From: Taibaiella chishuiensis
GTDB taxonomy: Bacteria > Bacteroidota > Bacteroidia > Chitinophagales > Chitinophagaceae
Assembly (NCBI RefSeq): GCF_003014535.1
Contig: NZ_PYGD01000002.1
Location: 310,001-374,000 of the forward strand
DNA: 64,000 bases
Direction: 5' to 3'
The notes below the pieces were generated by a model, which was given only the letters and a program-made list of their open reading frames with translations, did not search any database and had not been told where the DNA came from. This document shows positions 15,220-22,974 of the stretch, one piece after another (positions within the stretch are counted from its first letter, which is position 1; every line of letters begins with the position of its first letter). The position numbers and the translations under genes were made by a program.

Positions 15220-16692
15220 TTAATCTTTAATGATTTTTTCGGTGATGATGCGCCGGCCGTTGTTGATCTCCGCAAAGTATAAGCCTGCAGGCGCAGTGGA
15301 AATATCCAGGTAAGTCTCCGGGCCTGATAAGTCCTGTTTATGAACGATCCTGCCATCGGCCGAGCGAATGGTTACTGTCGCATTGCCGGCATAGGCGCTA
15401 AGGGATACCCTGAATTTTCCGCGTGACGGATTGGGGCTTATCATAATGTCGTTGTCCTGTTGTAACGCTGCACTGGCGTTCTGAACCGAAAAGCCTTTGC
15501 CAGAAGTGATCTTTATGCCTTTTTCAATATGCTTGTTGACACCGCACATCATAACATCTGCTTGTATTGTGACGGTTGTGCCGGCTGTGCCTGCGTCTGC
15601 GTAGAAATATGTGGTAAAGGGAGAATTGCCGCCTATGCTGTAGACATGGGCAAGCGCCGATGGGCTGCCCGACCAGGTAGGATGTGAAGTGCAGGGCCAA
15701 CCGTAATTGATCGGTGTTGACAGTAGACCCTGAAGCTGGTAGTTGCCTGCTTCGGTAGCCAGTAACTGATCCGGGCCGTAAATTTTCAGGTCGGGTGTAG
15801 TAACCGATACCGCCGCATCATTGGCATACACGTCTCGGTTTTGCCATATCGCTTTGGCTCTCATGTATGCATTGCCGGAGCAGGACTTCGGCGTTAGCGT
15901 GACGGTATTATTGGGTGGGATAACTTCGATAACATTTACTGAAGCCCCGTTATAAAGCCAGTCCCCGTTTTGCGGGTAAAACTTGTAAGAGCTTACGACT
16001 GCATTGGTAGGGTTCTGGATAGTAAAGGTAACCGGGTCCTCGTTGCCGCACAGTCTCGCGTTGGAGGACGCCACCAGTGTAAAAGGTGGTGCAGCAGGCG
16101 TAACATCGTTAATGACAATCTTCCGGATAATGATGGATTGAAGCGGACCTGTAGGCATACTTGCAGCATCCGGTATCGCAGCAACAGTCAGCTTACTGAA
16201 GCTTTGCGCTCCCAGGTTAAAGCTAAAGGGAGCGTCCGAAAAGAAGGAGCTGCCGATACTCCAGCTATTAGCGCCGGGGGCGGGTTGTATAAAGGTTGGT
16301 CCGCTACAAAGGGGGGCCGTAGGTGTGGTATTGGCCAGTTCAAGCTTCAGTATAGGGAAATAACTATTGGTTACTGCCGCCGCAGTAACGGTTATGTTAT
16401 ACTGGTGGTTGGCTTGGAAATTATATTGGATCTCGTATTGTGTTCCCTGCGGAGAGCCTACATTATACTTGCAGTCCAGGACAATAGGATCGTTGGAACT
16501 GCCATACCGCGGTTGCCCAATATTGGAAAAGTGGATACGGCCGTTTATACTGGGCTGGCTTGCAAATGCATTGCATTGTGAAGTGCTCCATGCCTGGTAG
16601 TTGATGGTAGTGATCTGTGCCGAAGATGGCGTCGGAAGCGATGTGGCTGCTATATAAAGGAAGCCCAGCAGCGCTCGGAAATGTTTACTCAT
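15220..16692 (-). CDS. Secreted protein with a type IX sorting domain (type A)
   Basis: This 490-residue protein has a signal peptide (cut near SSAQ, residue 26). The C-terminal ~75 residues are a type IX secretion type A sorting domain: ISPNPSRGKFRVSLS, then TVTIRSADGRIVHKQDLSG, then APAGLYFAEI and a basic end (RRIITEKIIKD). The body is Ser/Thr/Pro-rich and beta-like with paired cysteines; no enzyme domain is recognised. It is probably an exported or surface-attached adhesin-like protein. It is transcribed alone. Confidence 0.8.
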   Translation of the reverse strand: MSKHFRALLGFLYIAATSLPTPSSAQITTINYQAWSTSQCNAFASQPSINGRIHFSNIGQPRYGSSNDPIVLDCKYNVGSPQGTQYEIQYNFQANHQYNITVTAAAVTNSYFPILKLELANTTPTAPLCSGPTFIQPAPGANSWSIGSSFFSDAPFSFNLGAQSFSKLTVAAIPDAASMPTGPLQSIIIRKIVINDVTPAAPPFTLVASSNARLCGNEDPVTFTIQNPTNAVVSSYKFYPQNGDWLYNGASVNVIEVIPPNNTVTLTPKSCSGNAYMRAKAIWQNRDVYANDAAVSVTTPDLKIYGPDQLLATEAGNYQLQGLLSTPINYGWPCTSHPTWSGSPSALAHVYSIGGNSPFTTYFYADAGTAGTTVTIQADVMMCGVNKHIEKGIKITSGKGFSVQNASAALQQDNDIMISPNPSRGKFRVSLSAYAGNATVTIRSADGRIVHKQDLSGPETYLDISTAPAGLYFAEINNGRRIITEKIIKD

Positions 16693-17155
16693 CGGGTTTG
16701 AATTTTGATTTGTGGATGATTGTATGCAGCGAAAGTAAAGGCTTCCCTGCGATCTTTTTTTCGTTAAATCACGGGAGTGACAGGCTGGTTCATAAGTGTG
16801 CAGATCGGGTACTGGCCGTGCGGCATGACCAGGTTTTATGGCGCACAGAATTCCTTACGCAGGACATGTCGTTCCCGCAGGCGCCCCTTCGGGCCGGTTG
16901 TTTCAATAAATTCTTTTGCGTTTATGGCCTTGTTACATCAGGGCCAGGTGCTGATCAGCTACAGCTCCGAACCAGCATGCAGGAGGTATGATCCGCTTTT
17001 TGAAGTTGCCTGGATTAAGGCCGGGGGGGGGGAGACTTTTTCGATGTCGTGGTTTGACGGTAGCCTGCTCTTTTTATTGCCTAAATAAATTAGGTATTTA
17101 CCCAAAAGGAGAAGGCTGTACTATTGATACAGCATTCAGGATCATATGCTGCCTG
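16693..17155. other. Intergenic stretch, no gene recognised; 10-G run
   Basis: No convincing gene is seen on either strand in these 463 bases. Open frames on the plus strand (for example 16777-17088) lack family features and a start context. A run of ten G lies at 17023-17032, unusual for this genome and a potential slippage site or a sign of decay. Confidence 0.5.
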
Positions 17156-18571
17156 TTACAGCAACAACAGCGAATTCACATTGTCGCCTTTCCAGGTATA
17201 GAGCAGGTTGTGCGGATCGGCAAGATAAAACACGCCATCGACCAGGAACTTGTACTGGTGCTGCCCGGCGGGTATAACCACTTCGGCAAACCAGTAGCCA
17301 TCTTTCTTTTTCATGTTTACCGGTTTTTTAAGCCAGCCGGTAAAGTCGCCGATCAATTGCACCTGGTGTGCGCCGGTCCACTCGGGCAACTTAAACACCA
17401 CCTTGTCCGAAGCCTGTTCCTGGTACAGGTTTGCGAGATAATCATCGGGTTGCTTAGCCAGGCTTGCTTTAAAACAAGCGGCAGCCTGTGTTTTATTGCC
17501 TTTATAGTGATGGGCGATGCCCAGCCAGTCGTTGACGAGTATATTATCCTTGTCCTGCCGGTGCAGGTTGTCGAGAAACGCAAGCGCGTCGTCCGTTTTG
17601 CCTTCGGAGAGTAGCGTGGCAGCGAACGACAGGGCATCGTGATTGGCGAAGTTGTAACGCTTTGCAGCGGTATCCCGCAGCTTGTTGTACAGGGCGATGG
17701 TCGGTTCGATACCCGTGGTTGCATACTGTTGTTTCAGTACCGGGGCTATATTGGCGGGGAAGTAATCGGCTATATCCCGGTTATGTTTGCCCTGTTGCAG
17801 CGCTTTATCCAGGTTGATCGTAACCGGTGTGCCAAAATCGCCTTTGAAATAAAGGATCATTTCGCGGCGGCTCAGGTCGATGGCCATCGAATAATTCGTG
17901 ATCACATCGCCGGGCCATTGCTGCGCGGTTGCCTGCAGGATGCCGGTTATATCCTGCTGGCGGAATGCCTTTTGTTTATCCAGTTGTTCCGTAGCCGTCT
18001 CTCTTCGCCAGCAGGCTTCGCGGCGCCCTCCGGCAATGCAGTAATTGGTAAGGGAAAAATTTTGCGTTGTTTTAGTCACTACATAGTTGCCATGCACGGT
18101 CGCGTAATCGCCCGATGCATCTGCGATAAAAAGCTGTGCGCCCGATAGCTTTACCAGGTTATAGGCGCTGATGAATTGTAAGGCCTGTTTTACAGTCCTG
18201 CAACTTTTCAGGATATCGTTTACGACCTCCTGTTCGCGGTCTTTTTTAGCCGGATCAGGCTTAACGGCGATATCGTCGATGGCCGTATAGTCCATGAACA
18301 AGCCGTGTTCGTTAAGGCCGCCCTGCGGGTATTGCCACATCAGGGAGTCGTATCCCTCATGTTTTTCCGACCACAGCATATAACCCGATGCCTGCCTTTC
18401 CCGCGGCATGTACCAGATGCGGTACTGCATACCGGGGCTTTCATCTTCGTTATTGCCGATCCATACCTTTTTGCCGCTGTTGGCTAAAAATATGGTACAG
18501 GCGGGTGCATTTTCAGGGAACAAAAATTGTGTAAGAAAAAGGCACAATAACAGGAGCGGTTTTGCGGGCAT
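17156..18571 (-). CDS. Exported Ntn hydrolase (C45/PVA-like) with TPR and CBM48-like C-terminal domain
   Basis: This 471-residue protein has a signal peptide ending just before Cys25 (PACTIF). In choloylglycine/C45-type Ntn hydrolases the N-terminal Cys made by cleavage is the nucleophile, and here signal cleavage could expose it. The family motif NNEDES follows at 40-45. Residues ~305-385 form TPR-like helices (DDALAFLDNLHRQDKDNILVND). Residues 391-471 match an AMPK/isoamylase-type glycogen-binding (CBM48) module: VQLIGDFTGW, GYWFAEVVIPAGQHQYKFLVDG. The enzyme probably cleaves a linear amide; the CBM48-like tail may bind an alpha-glucan. The combination is unusual. Confidence 0.75.
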   Translation of the reverse strand: MPAKPLLLLCLFLTQFLFPENAPACTIFLANSGKKVWIGNNEDESPGMQYRIWYMPRERQASGYMLWSEKHEGYDSLMWQYPQGGLNEHGLFMDYTAIDDIAVKPDPAKKDREQEVVNDILKSCRTVKQALQFISAYNLVKLSGAQLFIADASGDYATVHGNYVVTKTTQNFSLTNYCIAGGRREACWRRETATEQLDKQKAFRQQDITGILQATAQQWPGDVITNYSMAIDLSRREMILYFKGDFGTPVTINLDKALQQGKHNRDIADYFPANIAPVLKQQYATTGIEPTIALYNKLRDTAAKRYNFANHDALSFAATLLSEGKTDDALAFLDNLHRQDKDNILVNDWLGIAHHYKGNKTQAAACFKASLAKQPDDYLANLYQEQASDKVVFKLPEWTGAHQVQLIGDFTGWLKKPVNMKKKDGYWFAEVVIPAGQHQYKFLVDGVFYLADPHNLLYTWKGDNVNSLLLL

Positions 18572-18961
18572 GGTCGGGCTATTGGATAAGGATTGGGGGC
18601 GGCTTCCCTGGTCCGGTTTGTACCCGAAACAGGGTTACGCGCTGTTGTAAAACGATTCCGCAATACTACGGCAATTTTTTATTCATGAGTACCCAGGGCT
18701 GCAATGTTTACCATGCCGGTATTAACTGTGTATTATGGTTTGGGTCATATAGCGACATGGTTAGATGTAAATGACTGTTATTCAGTTTGGAATATCCTTC
18801 CCGAATCCATACATAACGATCGGGGTATAGGGGCGCCCCACCGGGTCGGCTACTTTTGCAACATATCCGCTGAGCGAATGAAAAAATGAGGACCGGGTAG
18901 CGGAAGTTGCGCAGGTACGCAAGATACAGGCATTTCCTTTCATCTTTTAATCATAAAACTC
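18572..18961. other. Intergenic stretch with a candidate promoter
   Basis: No gene is recognised in these 390 bases. TACTTTTG at 18851-18858 (plus strand) matches the Bacteroidota -7 box exactly, but I see no TTG at the expected distance. It would leave a ~100-base leader before the ATG at 18962. Confidence 0.4.
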
Positions 18962-20113
18962 ATGAAGATTGCATTTACATTAAGCGCGCTCAAAAAGCAG
19001 CTCGGCGTATCGGCTTTATTGCTCGGCGCCGCTATCAACAGCCAGGCACAGGCTTCCCTGGTTGCCGGCTGGCATTTCAACTCTTATGGCAGCGAAAGTA
19101 CCGTTGCGGCCGATTATGGCTCTGGTACCATTTATATGGATGGCAGCCAGGGTTCTGACTCCTGGAGCGGTAATGCGAATTTTGCCGGCGCTACGCAGAA
19201 TACCGGCGATTTCCCTTCACCAACGCCACCCGCAGGCGCGAGCCTGAGCCTGGTAGGCACCAATAATAACGGTAAGGCATTGGTGATTAAATTCAGCATG
19301 ACCGGTTATTCTGATCTGAATGTAAGCTTCGCTGCCCGCGGCACCTCGACCGGTTACGATGTCGGAACCTGGGCATACAGCACCAATGGCACTACCTGGA
19401 CGCCCATATCCGGCAATACCGCTACCCGGTCGACCAGCTTCTCTTCAAAATCGCTGCCTACGATCACCGGTCTGAACAATGCTGCTACCGCCTACCTGCG
19501 TTATACCCTGAATGGCGCCAGCTCTACCTCCGGCAACAACCGTATCGATAACCTGAGCCTGACCGCAACCGGCAACCCGCTGGCGATCGTACTGGGCAAT
19601 ATCACCGCGGCTAATAAGGGTAAGGAAAACCTGGTGAGCTGGAACTCGCTGACCGAGGAAAAAGGCGATGCCTTTGTATTGGAGCGCAGCAATAACGGAA
19701 CCGACTTCCAGCCGCTATACCACGTAAACGCAAAAGGTGTGGCCGGTAAATACAGTTATACCGACCAGCAGCCTTACGAAGGGACGAACTACTATCGCCT
19801 GTACCTGATGAACAACGATGGCGGCCGTACGTATTCCAAAACAGTGACTGCAGAGGCTAAAGGAAATGGCTTTGTCATGAGCGCTTATCCTAACCCCGCT
19901 GCTACGGAACTTACCGTAAGCGTGAGCGGTGCTACCAAAGAAACACTGATATCCTTAATCGACCTGAATGGAAAGATCGTGCGCAGCTATCCCGTAACGA
20001 CCCAACAGGCCGGCATGATCCATATGGATATCAAAAACCTGCAACCGGGTTACTACTTCCTCCGTTCCGACGACGGGCGTAATGTACAGACGATTAAAAT
20101 CAGTAAACAATAA
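18962..20113 (+). CDS. Secreted protein with a type IX sorting domain (type A)
   Basis: This 383-residue protein has a signal peptide of ~30 residues (cut near NSQAQA). Residues ~35-200 form a Gly/Ser/Thr-rich beta domain starting LVAGWHFNSYGSESTV and containing NNRIDNLSLTATG, the look of extracellular lamin-tail/CBM-like modules. A linker with VSWNSLTEEKGDAFVLERSNNG follows, and the type A sorting domain occupies about 305-383 (MSAYPNPAATELTVSVSG to LQPGYYFLRS). It is exported by the type IX system. No enzyme motif is seen. Confidence 0.8.
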   Translation: MKIAFTLSALKKQLGVSALLLGAAINSQAQASLVAGWHFNSYGSESTVAADYGSGTIYMDGSQGSDSWSGNANFAGATQNTGDFPSPTPPAGASLSLVGTNNNGKALVIKFSMTGYSDLNVSFAARGTSTGYDVGTWAYSTNGTTWTPISGNTATRSTSFSSKSLPTITGLNNAATAYLRYTLNGASSTSGNNRIDNLSLTATGNPLAIVLGNITAANKGKENLVSWNSLTEEKGDAFVLERSNNGTDFQPLYHVNAKGVAGKYSYTDQQPYEGTNYYRLYLMNNDGGRTYSKTVTAEAKGNGFVMSAYPNPAATELTVSVSGATKETLISLIDLNGKIVRSYPVTTQQAGMIHMDIKNLQPGYYFLRSDDGRNVQTIKISKQ

Positions 20114-20133
20114 ACTCCGCTAAAAACGGGAAT

Positions 20134-20166
20134 ACAAAGCCTGGCGCAGCACGCGCCAGGCTTTGT
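20134..20166. terminator. Hairpin terminator
   Basis: ACAAAGCCTGGCGC (20134-20147) pairs exactly with GCGCCAGGCTTTGT (20153-20166) around AGCAC. It lies between the convergent type IX cargo gene and the small membrane protein gene. Confidence 0.85.
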
Positions 20167-20181
20167 AATTGTTGTGCACTT

Positions 20182-20577
20182 TCAGGATACTTTACGGACC
20201 AGCGCCAGCAGGGCGTCGACCACTATCTTATTGGTAACCCAAAGCATGGCGCTTAAGAGCATGAGAGTATAAGTGCTGTATCCGGAACGGAATACCTGCT
20301 GATAAAATACGGAGGTGATAAAATGCTGTTCGAGCAGCCAGGCCGTAAGCGTAATCAGGTAACTCACCATTTTCCAGGTGGGGGGCAGCGTGCCCGTAAT
20401 GCAGTAAAATAAGATCTGGAGGGCTGCAGTACTAAGAAAGGTAACCACCAGGAAGCCGAAACCTGCGCCAGGCTGTAAAGCCAGGGCCAGTTCTGTGACA
20501 AGGATTACCAACAGGGCAAAACAGAGCCCCAGTATATATTGCAGGAATAAGGACCTGATGCCCGTTATGCTTTTCAT
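20182..20577 (-). CDS. Small four-helix membrane protein, uncharacterised
   Basis: This 131-residue protein has four hydrophobic segments at about 10-32, 40-60, 68-86 and 100-122, separated by short loops with few charges. I do not recognise a family. It ends next to the shared terminator at 20134-20166, which would end its transcription too. Confidence 0.55.
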   Translation of the reverse strand: MKSITGIRSLFLQYILGLCFALLVILVTELALALQPGAGFGFLVVTFLSTAALQILFYCITGTLPPTWKMVSYLITLTAWLLEQHFITSVFYQQVFRSGYSTYTLMLLSAMLWVTNKIVVDALLALVRKVS

Positions 20578-20808
20578 GCCGCCCCCGGTCTTGTGGTGTG
20601 CTCAAATTTACGGTTATTTTAACAGGCGGGTTGTGCGCTTCAGGGCTTTTTCAATAGCGGGGGGTACGTTGTACTGATAACAGGAGGTCCGGGGTTGCCC
20701 TGGCAGCCCGGCTTAGCGCCGTTTGGCATATGAGGCGGAATAGCAGAAAGCATAAAATATCCGTGGTTTAAACCTGGTGTTATGTTGTGTTTTTTGTATG
20801 TAATTATT

Positions 20809-20837
20809 TTGGTGATTGGGCAAATCCCTTATCTTTA
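20809..20837 (+). promoter_or_regulatory. Promoter of the lanthipeptide precursor gene
   Basis: TTG at 20809-20811 and TATCTTTA at 20830-20837 are 18 bases apart (one mismatch to TAnnTTTG). The ATG of the precursor is at 20856, giving a short leader. Confidence 0.6.
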
Positions 20838-20855
20838 TATGCAAAATCGAATAAC

Positions 20856-21071
20856 ATGAAAAAGAAAAACCAAATCTCAAAACTGACACTGAAGAAAAAA
20901 ACAATTACGCAACTTTCCCGCACCGATATGGTAAAAGGCGGGGCTGCGCTGAGCATTAATATATGCCCGGTATCCCGCAGGGATTGCGAACCCTCCTGGG
21001 ACACCGGCTGCTTATCGCATCTGTCCGGCTGCGCCCTTTGTCCTTCCTGGCCTACAGCCTGCGAAATGTAA
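20856..21071 (+). CDS. Class I lanthipeptide-type RiPP precursor peptide (orphan)
   Basis: This 71-residue peptide has a basic leader, MKKKNQISKLTLKKKTITQL, followed by SRTDMVKGG. It matches the Bacteroidota lanthipeptide/GG-precursor leader (KLxLKKxTIxxLxxxxMxxxxGG). After the GG at 28-29 the 42-residue core has six Cys (37, 44, 52, 59, 62, 69) and eight Ser/Thr, enough for several lanthionine rings. The next ATG upstream in frame (20787) would add non-family residues across the promoter. A promoter and a terminator frame it as a single-gene unit. No LanB, LanC or peptidase-transporter gene is in the window, so the modifying enzymes must lie elsewhere. Confidence 0.75.
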   Translation: MKKKNQISKLTLKKKTITQLSRTDMVKGGAALSINICPVSRRDCEPSWDTGCLSHLSGCALCPSWPTACEM

Positions 21072-21100
21072 GGTGCTTGAGTACCCCGTACATTAAAAAT

Positions 21101-21131
21101 AATAAGGAAGCCCGCAAGGGCTTCCTTTATT
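21101..21131 (+). terminator. Terminator of the lanthipeptide precursor gene
   Basis: AAGGAAGCCC pairs with GGGCTTCCTT around GCAA (21104-21127), followed by TATTG. It lies ~30 bases after the precursor stop. Confidence 0.8.
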
Positions 21132-21270
21132 GTATCGTTACCCTTGTGCTGCAGCCCAACGGCGATGGCCGTACTGCTGTCTTATTCCCCGTACCGTTGC
21201 ATGATCTTCATGCGCAGATATGGCGCGTTTTTTTTATCTTAGTTTTTCAGTCCTGTTGTCCCGGTTAACC

Positions 21271-22974
21271 ATGAAATTTTGCGCTGCATTTTTGCTGTCC
21301 CTGTTGTTCCTGTTGTGCTGTGCAAACGGCGCCCGGGCCGGTACGGCGGATACGCTGCAGCATATGGACCAGGATCGCCTGGTAGGGTATACGTTCCGGG
21401 TGTTCAATACCGAAATTCAATATACCGATTCGGTAACAGCCTTCCGCACACTCGACCGCGTAGCGGAGATCGCGCGGGACCGCAACTCCTGCGCCCTGGA
21501 AATGTGCGCCGTTTTCCTGAAAGGTAAATACTGTTTTATCCGCAATGCCGGCCGCAAGTTTAAGGTCGTGGATTGTATTCCCTTTTTCGATACTGTGCTG
21601 GCCAAGGAGCATTGCTCGGATATGTTGTATACCGAAGCCATGTTCTTTAAAGGGTATGCCCTCAGCCGGACTGCCGAGTATTCGAAGGGCTTCGAGTACA
21701 TCATCAGGGCCAAGGAAAAAGCGAAGGCGGAAGGCTTCGAAGGCTTTCCCAATACGTTCGAGCTTTATGCCTTACTGGGCAACACCTTCTATTCTTTTTC
21801 TGATTACGAAAACTCGCTTACTTACCTGTTAGAAGCTATTCCTTACCAAAGTACGGTAGAGATGCGCGAAGCCGTGGATCTGTATAATACCATTGCGCTC
21901 TGTTACCGGCAGATGGGTAAATATGATACCGCCGGTTATTATTTTAAACATGCACTCGACCTGGCCAATACTGCGCATGTATCCGATTGGATCGGTATCG
22001 TAAGTGGCAATATAGGCGAGTTGCTGTACCGGCAAAAGCAATACCGCGAGGCATTGCCTTACCTGCAGCGGGATGTGCAGATCAGTATGGCTACCCAGCA
22101 AACGGCCAGCGCAGCCAAGGCCAGTCTTTCCATGGTGCGGGTATACCTGGCGCTGGAGCAACAGGACTCTGCTGCCGTTATCCTGCAAAATGCCCGCCCG
22201 CTTGTGTTCCAGGCCGGCGAAAATAAAGTGCTGGCAGACTATTACCAGAACCTGTTTAAACTCTACAAGGACCGCGACGGTAAACTGGCGATCCGTTATG
22301 TCGATTCATTTCATTACTTCCAGGACCTGGCTGCCCGCGAAATGGACGTAGTGGTAGCCGACCGGATCAAAAGCAAACTGGAAACGGAAAAGTACCAGTC
22401 GAATATCAAACTGCTGGAAAGCGAAAAACGCTGGCACCAGACAGAGCGCAAAAGCGTGGTGGTGATCCTGCTGCTGATCGTGCTGGTTTGCTGGCTGATT
22501 GTACGGCGTATACGCCAGGAACGGCGGCATGCCCGTAAGGAACTGGCCAATGCGTGCCTGCTGCTCGATACCTATACGGCCAGCCTGAAACAGAAAAGCC
22601 GGTTGCTCGAAGAAGCCCGCCTGGAGCTGGATACGCGCAGCATACCACTGGTTGCCGGCGACGATAATCCTGAACAAAATGAACTGGTATTGCAAAAGCT
22701 GCAACAGGCCACCATACTGACCGAAGAAAACTGGAAAGACTTCAAACGCCTGTTCAGCCAGATTCATACCCAGTTCTTTTCCCATCTCGAAAAACACTTT
22801 CCCAACCTGACCAATGCAGAGATCAGGCTGCTTGCCTTATCCAAGATCGGGTTATCGACCAACGAAAAGGCAAGCGCACTGGGTATCTCGCCCGATTCGG
22901 TACGAAAAACCAAGCTCCGTTTGTACAAGAAGCTTGGTATTACCGAAGAGGAAATGCTCCGGAGAATGATGTAA
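21271..22974 (+). CDS. TPR - membrane helix - LuxR-type HTH regulator
   Basis: From the ATG at 21271 the protein has 567 residues: a signal peptide (about 1-24), TPR repeats over ~90-370 (for example LYNTIALCYRQMGKYDTAGYYF), a membrane helix (SVVVILLLIVLVCWLIV, about 407-423), a coiled coil, and a C-terminal HTH of the LuxR/GerE type (LTNAEIRLLALSKIGLSTNEKASALG). The periplasmic TPR part probably senses and the cytoplasmic HTH binds DNA, an architecture common in Bacteroidota. The in-frame ATG at 21220 is rejected because it adds 17 residues before a good signal peptide. Its stop is immediately adjacent to that of the convergent gene. Confidence 0.85.
   Translation: MKFCAAFLLSLLFLLCCANGARAGTADTLQHMDQDRLVGYTFRVFNTEIQYTDSVTAFRTLDRVAEIARDRNSCALEMCAVFLKGKYCFIRNAGRKFKVVDCIPFFDTVLAKEHCSDMLYTEAMFFKGYALSRTAEYSKGFEYIIRAKEKAKAEGFEGFPNTFELYALLGNTFYSFSDYENSLTYLLEAIPYQSTVEMREAVDLYNTIALCYRQMGKYDTAGYYFKHALDLANTAHVSDWIGIVSGNIGELLYRQKQYREALPYLQRDVQISMATQQTASAAKASLSMVRVYLALEQQDSAAVILQNARPLVFQAGENKVLADYYQNLFKLYKDRDGKLAIRYVDSFHYFQDLAAREMDVVVADRIKSKLETEKYQSNIKLLESEKRWHQTERKSVVVILLLIVLVCWLIVRRIRQERRHARKELANACLLLDTYTASLKQKSRLLEEARLELDTRSIPLVAGDDNPEQNELVLQKLQQATILTEENWKDFKRLFSQIHTQFFSHLEKHFPNLTNAEIRLLALSKIGLSTNEKASALGISPDSVRKTKLRLYKKLGITEEEMLRRMM

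Noticed and set aside
16777-17088. Plus-strand frame between two leftward genes
   Set aside because: It is Arg/Cys/Ser-rich with no domain, and the ten-G run lies inside it; not supported as a gene.
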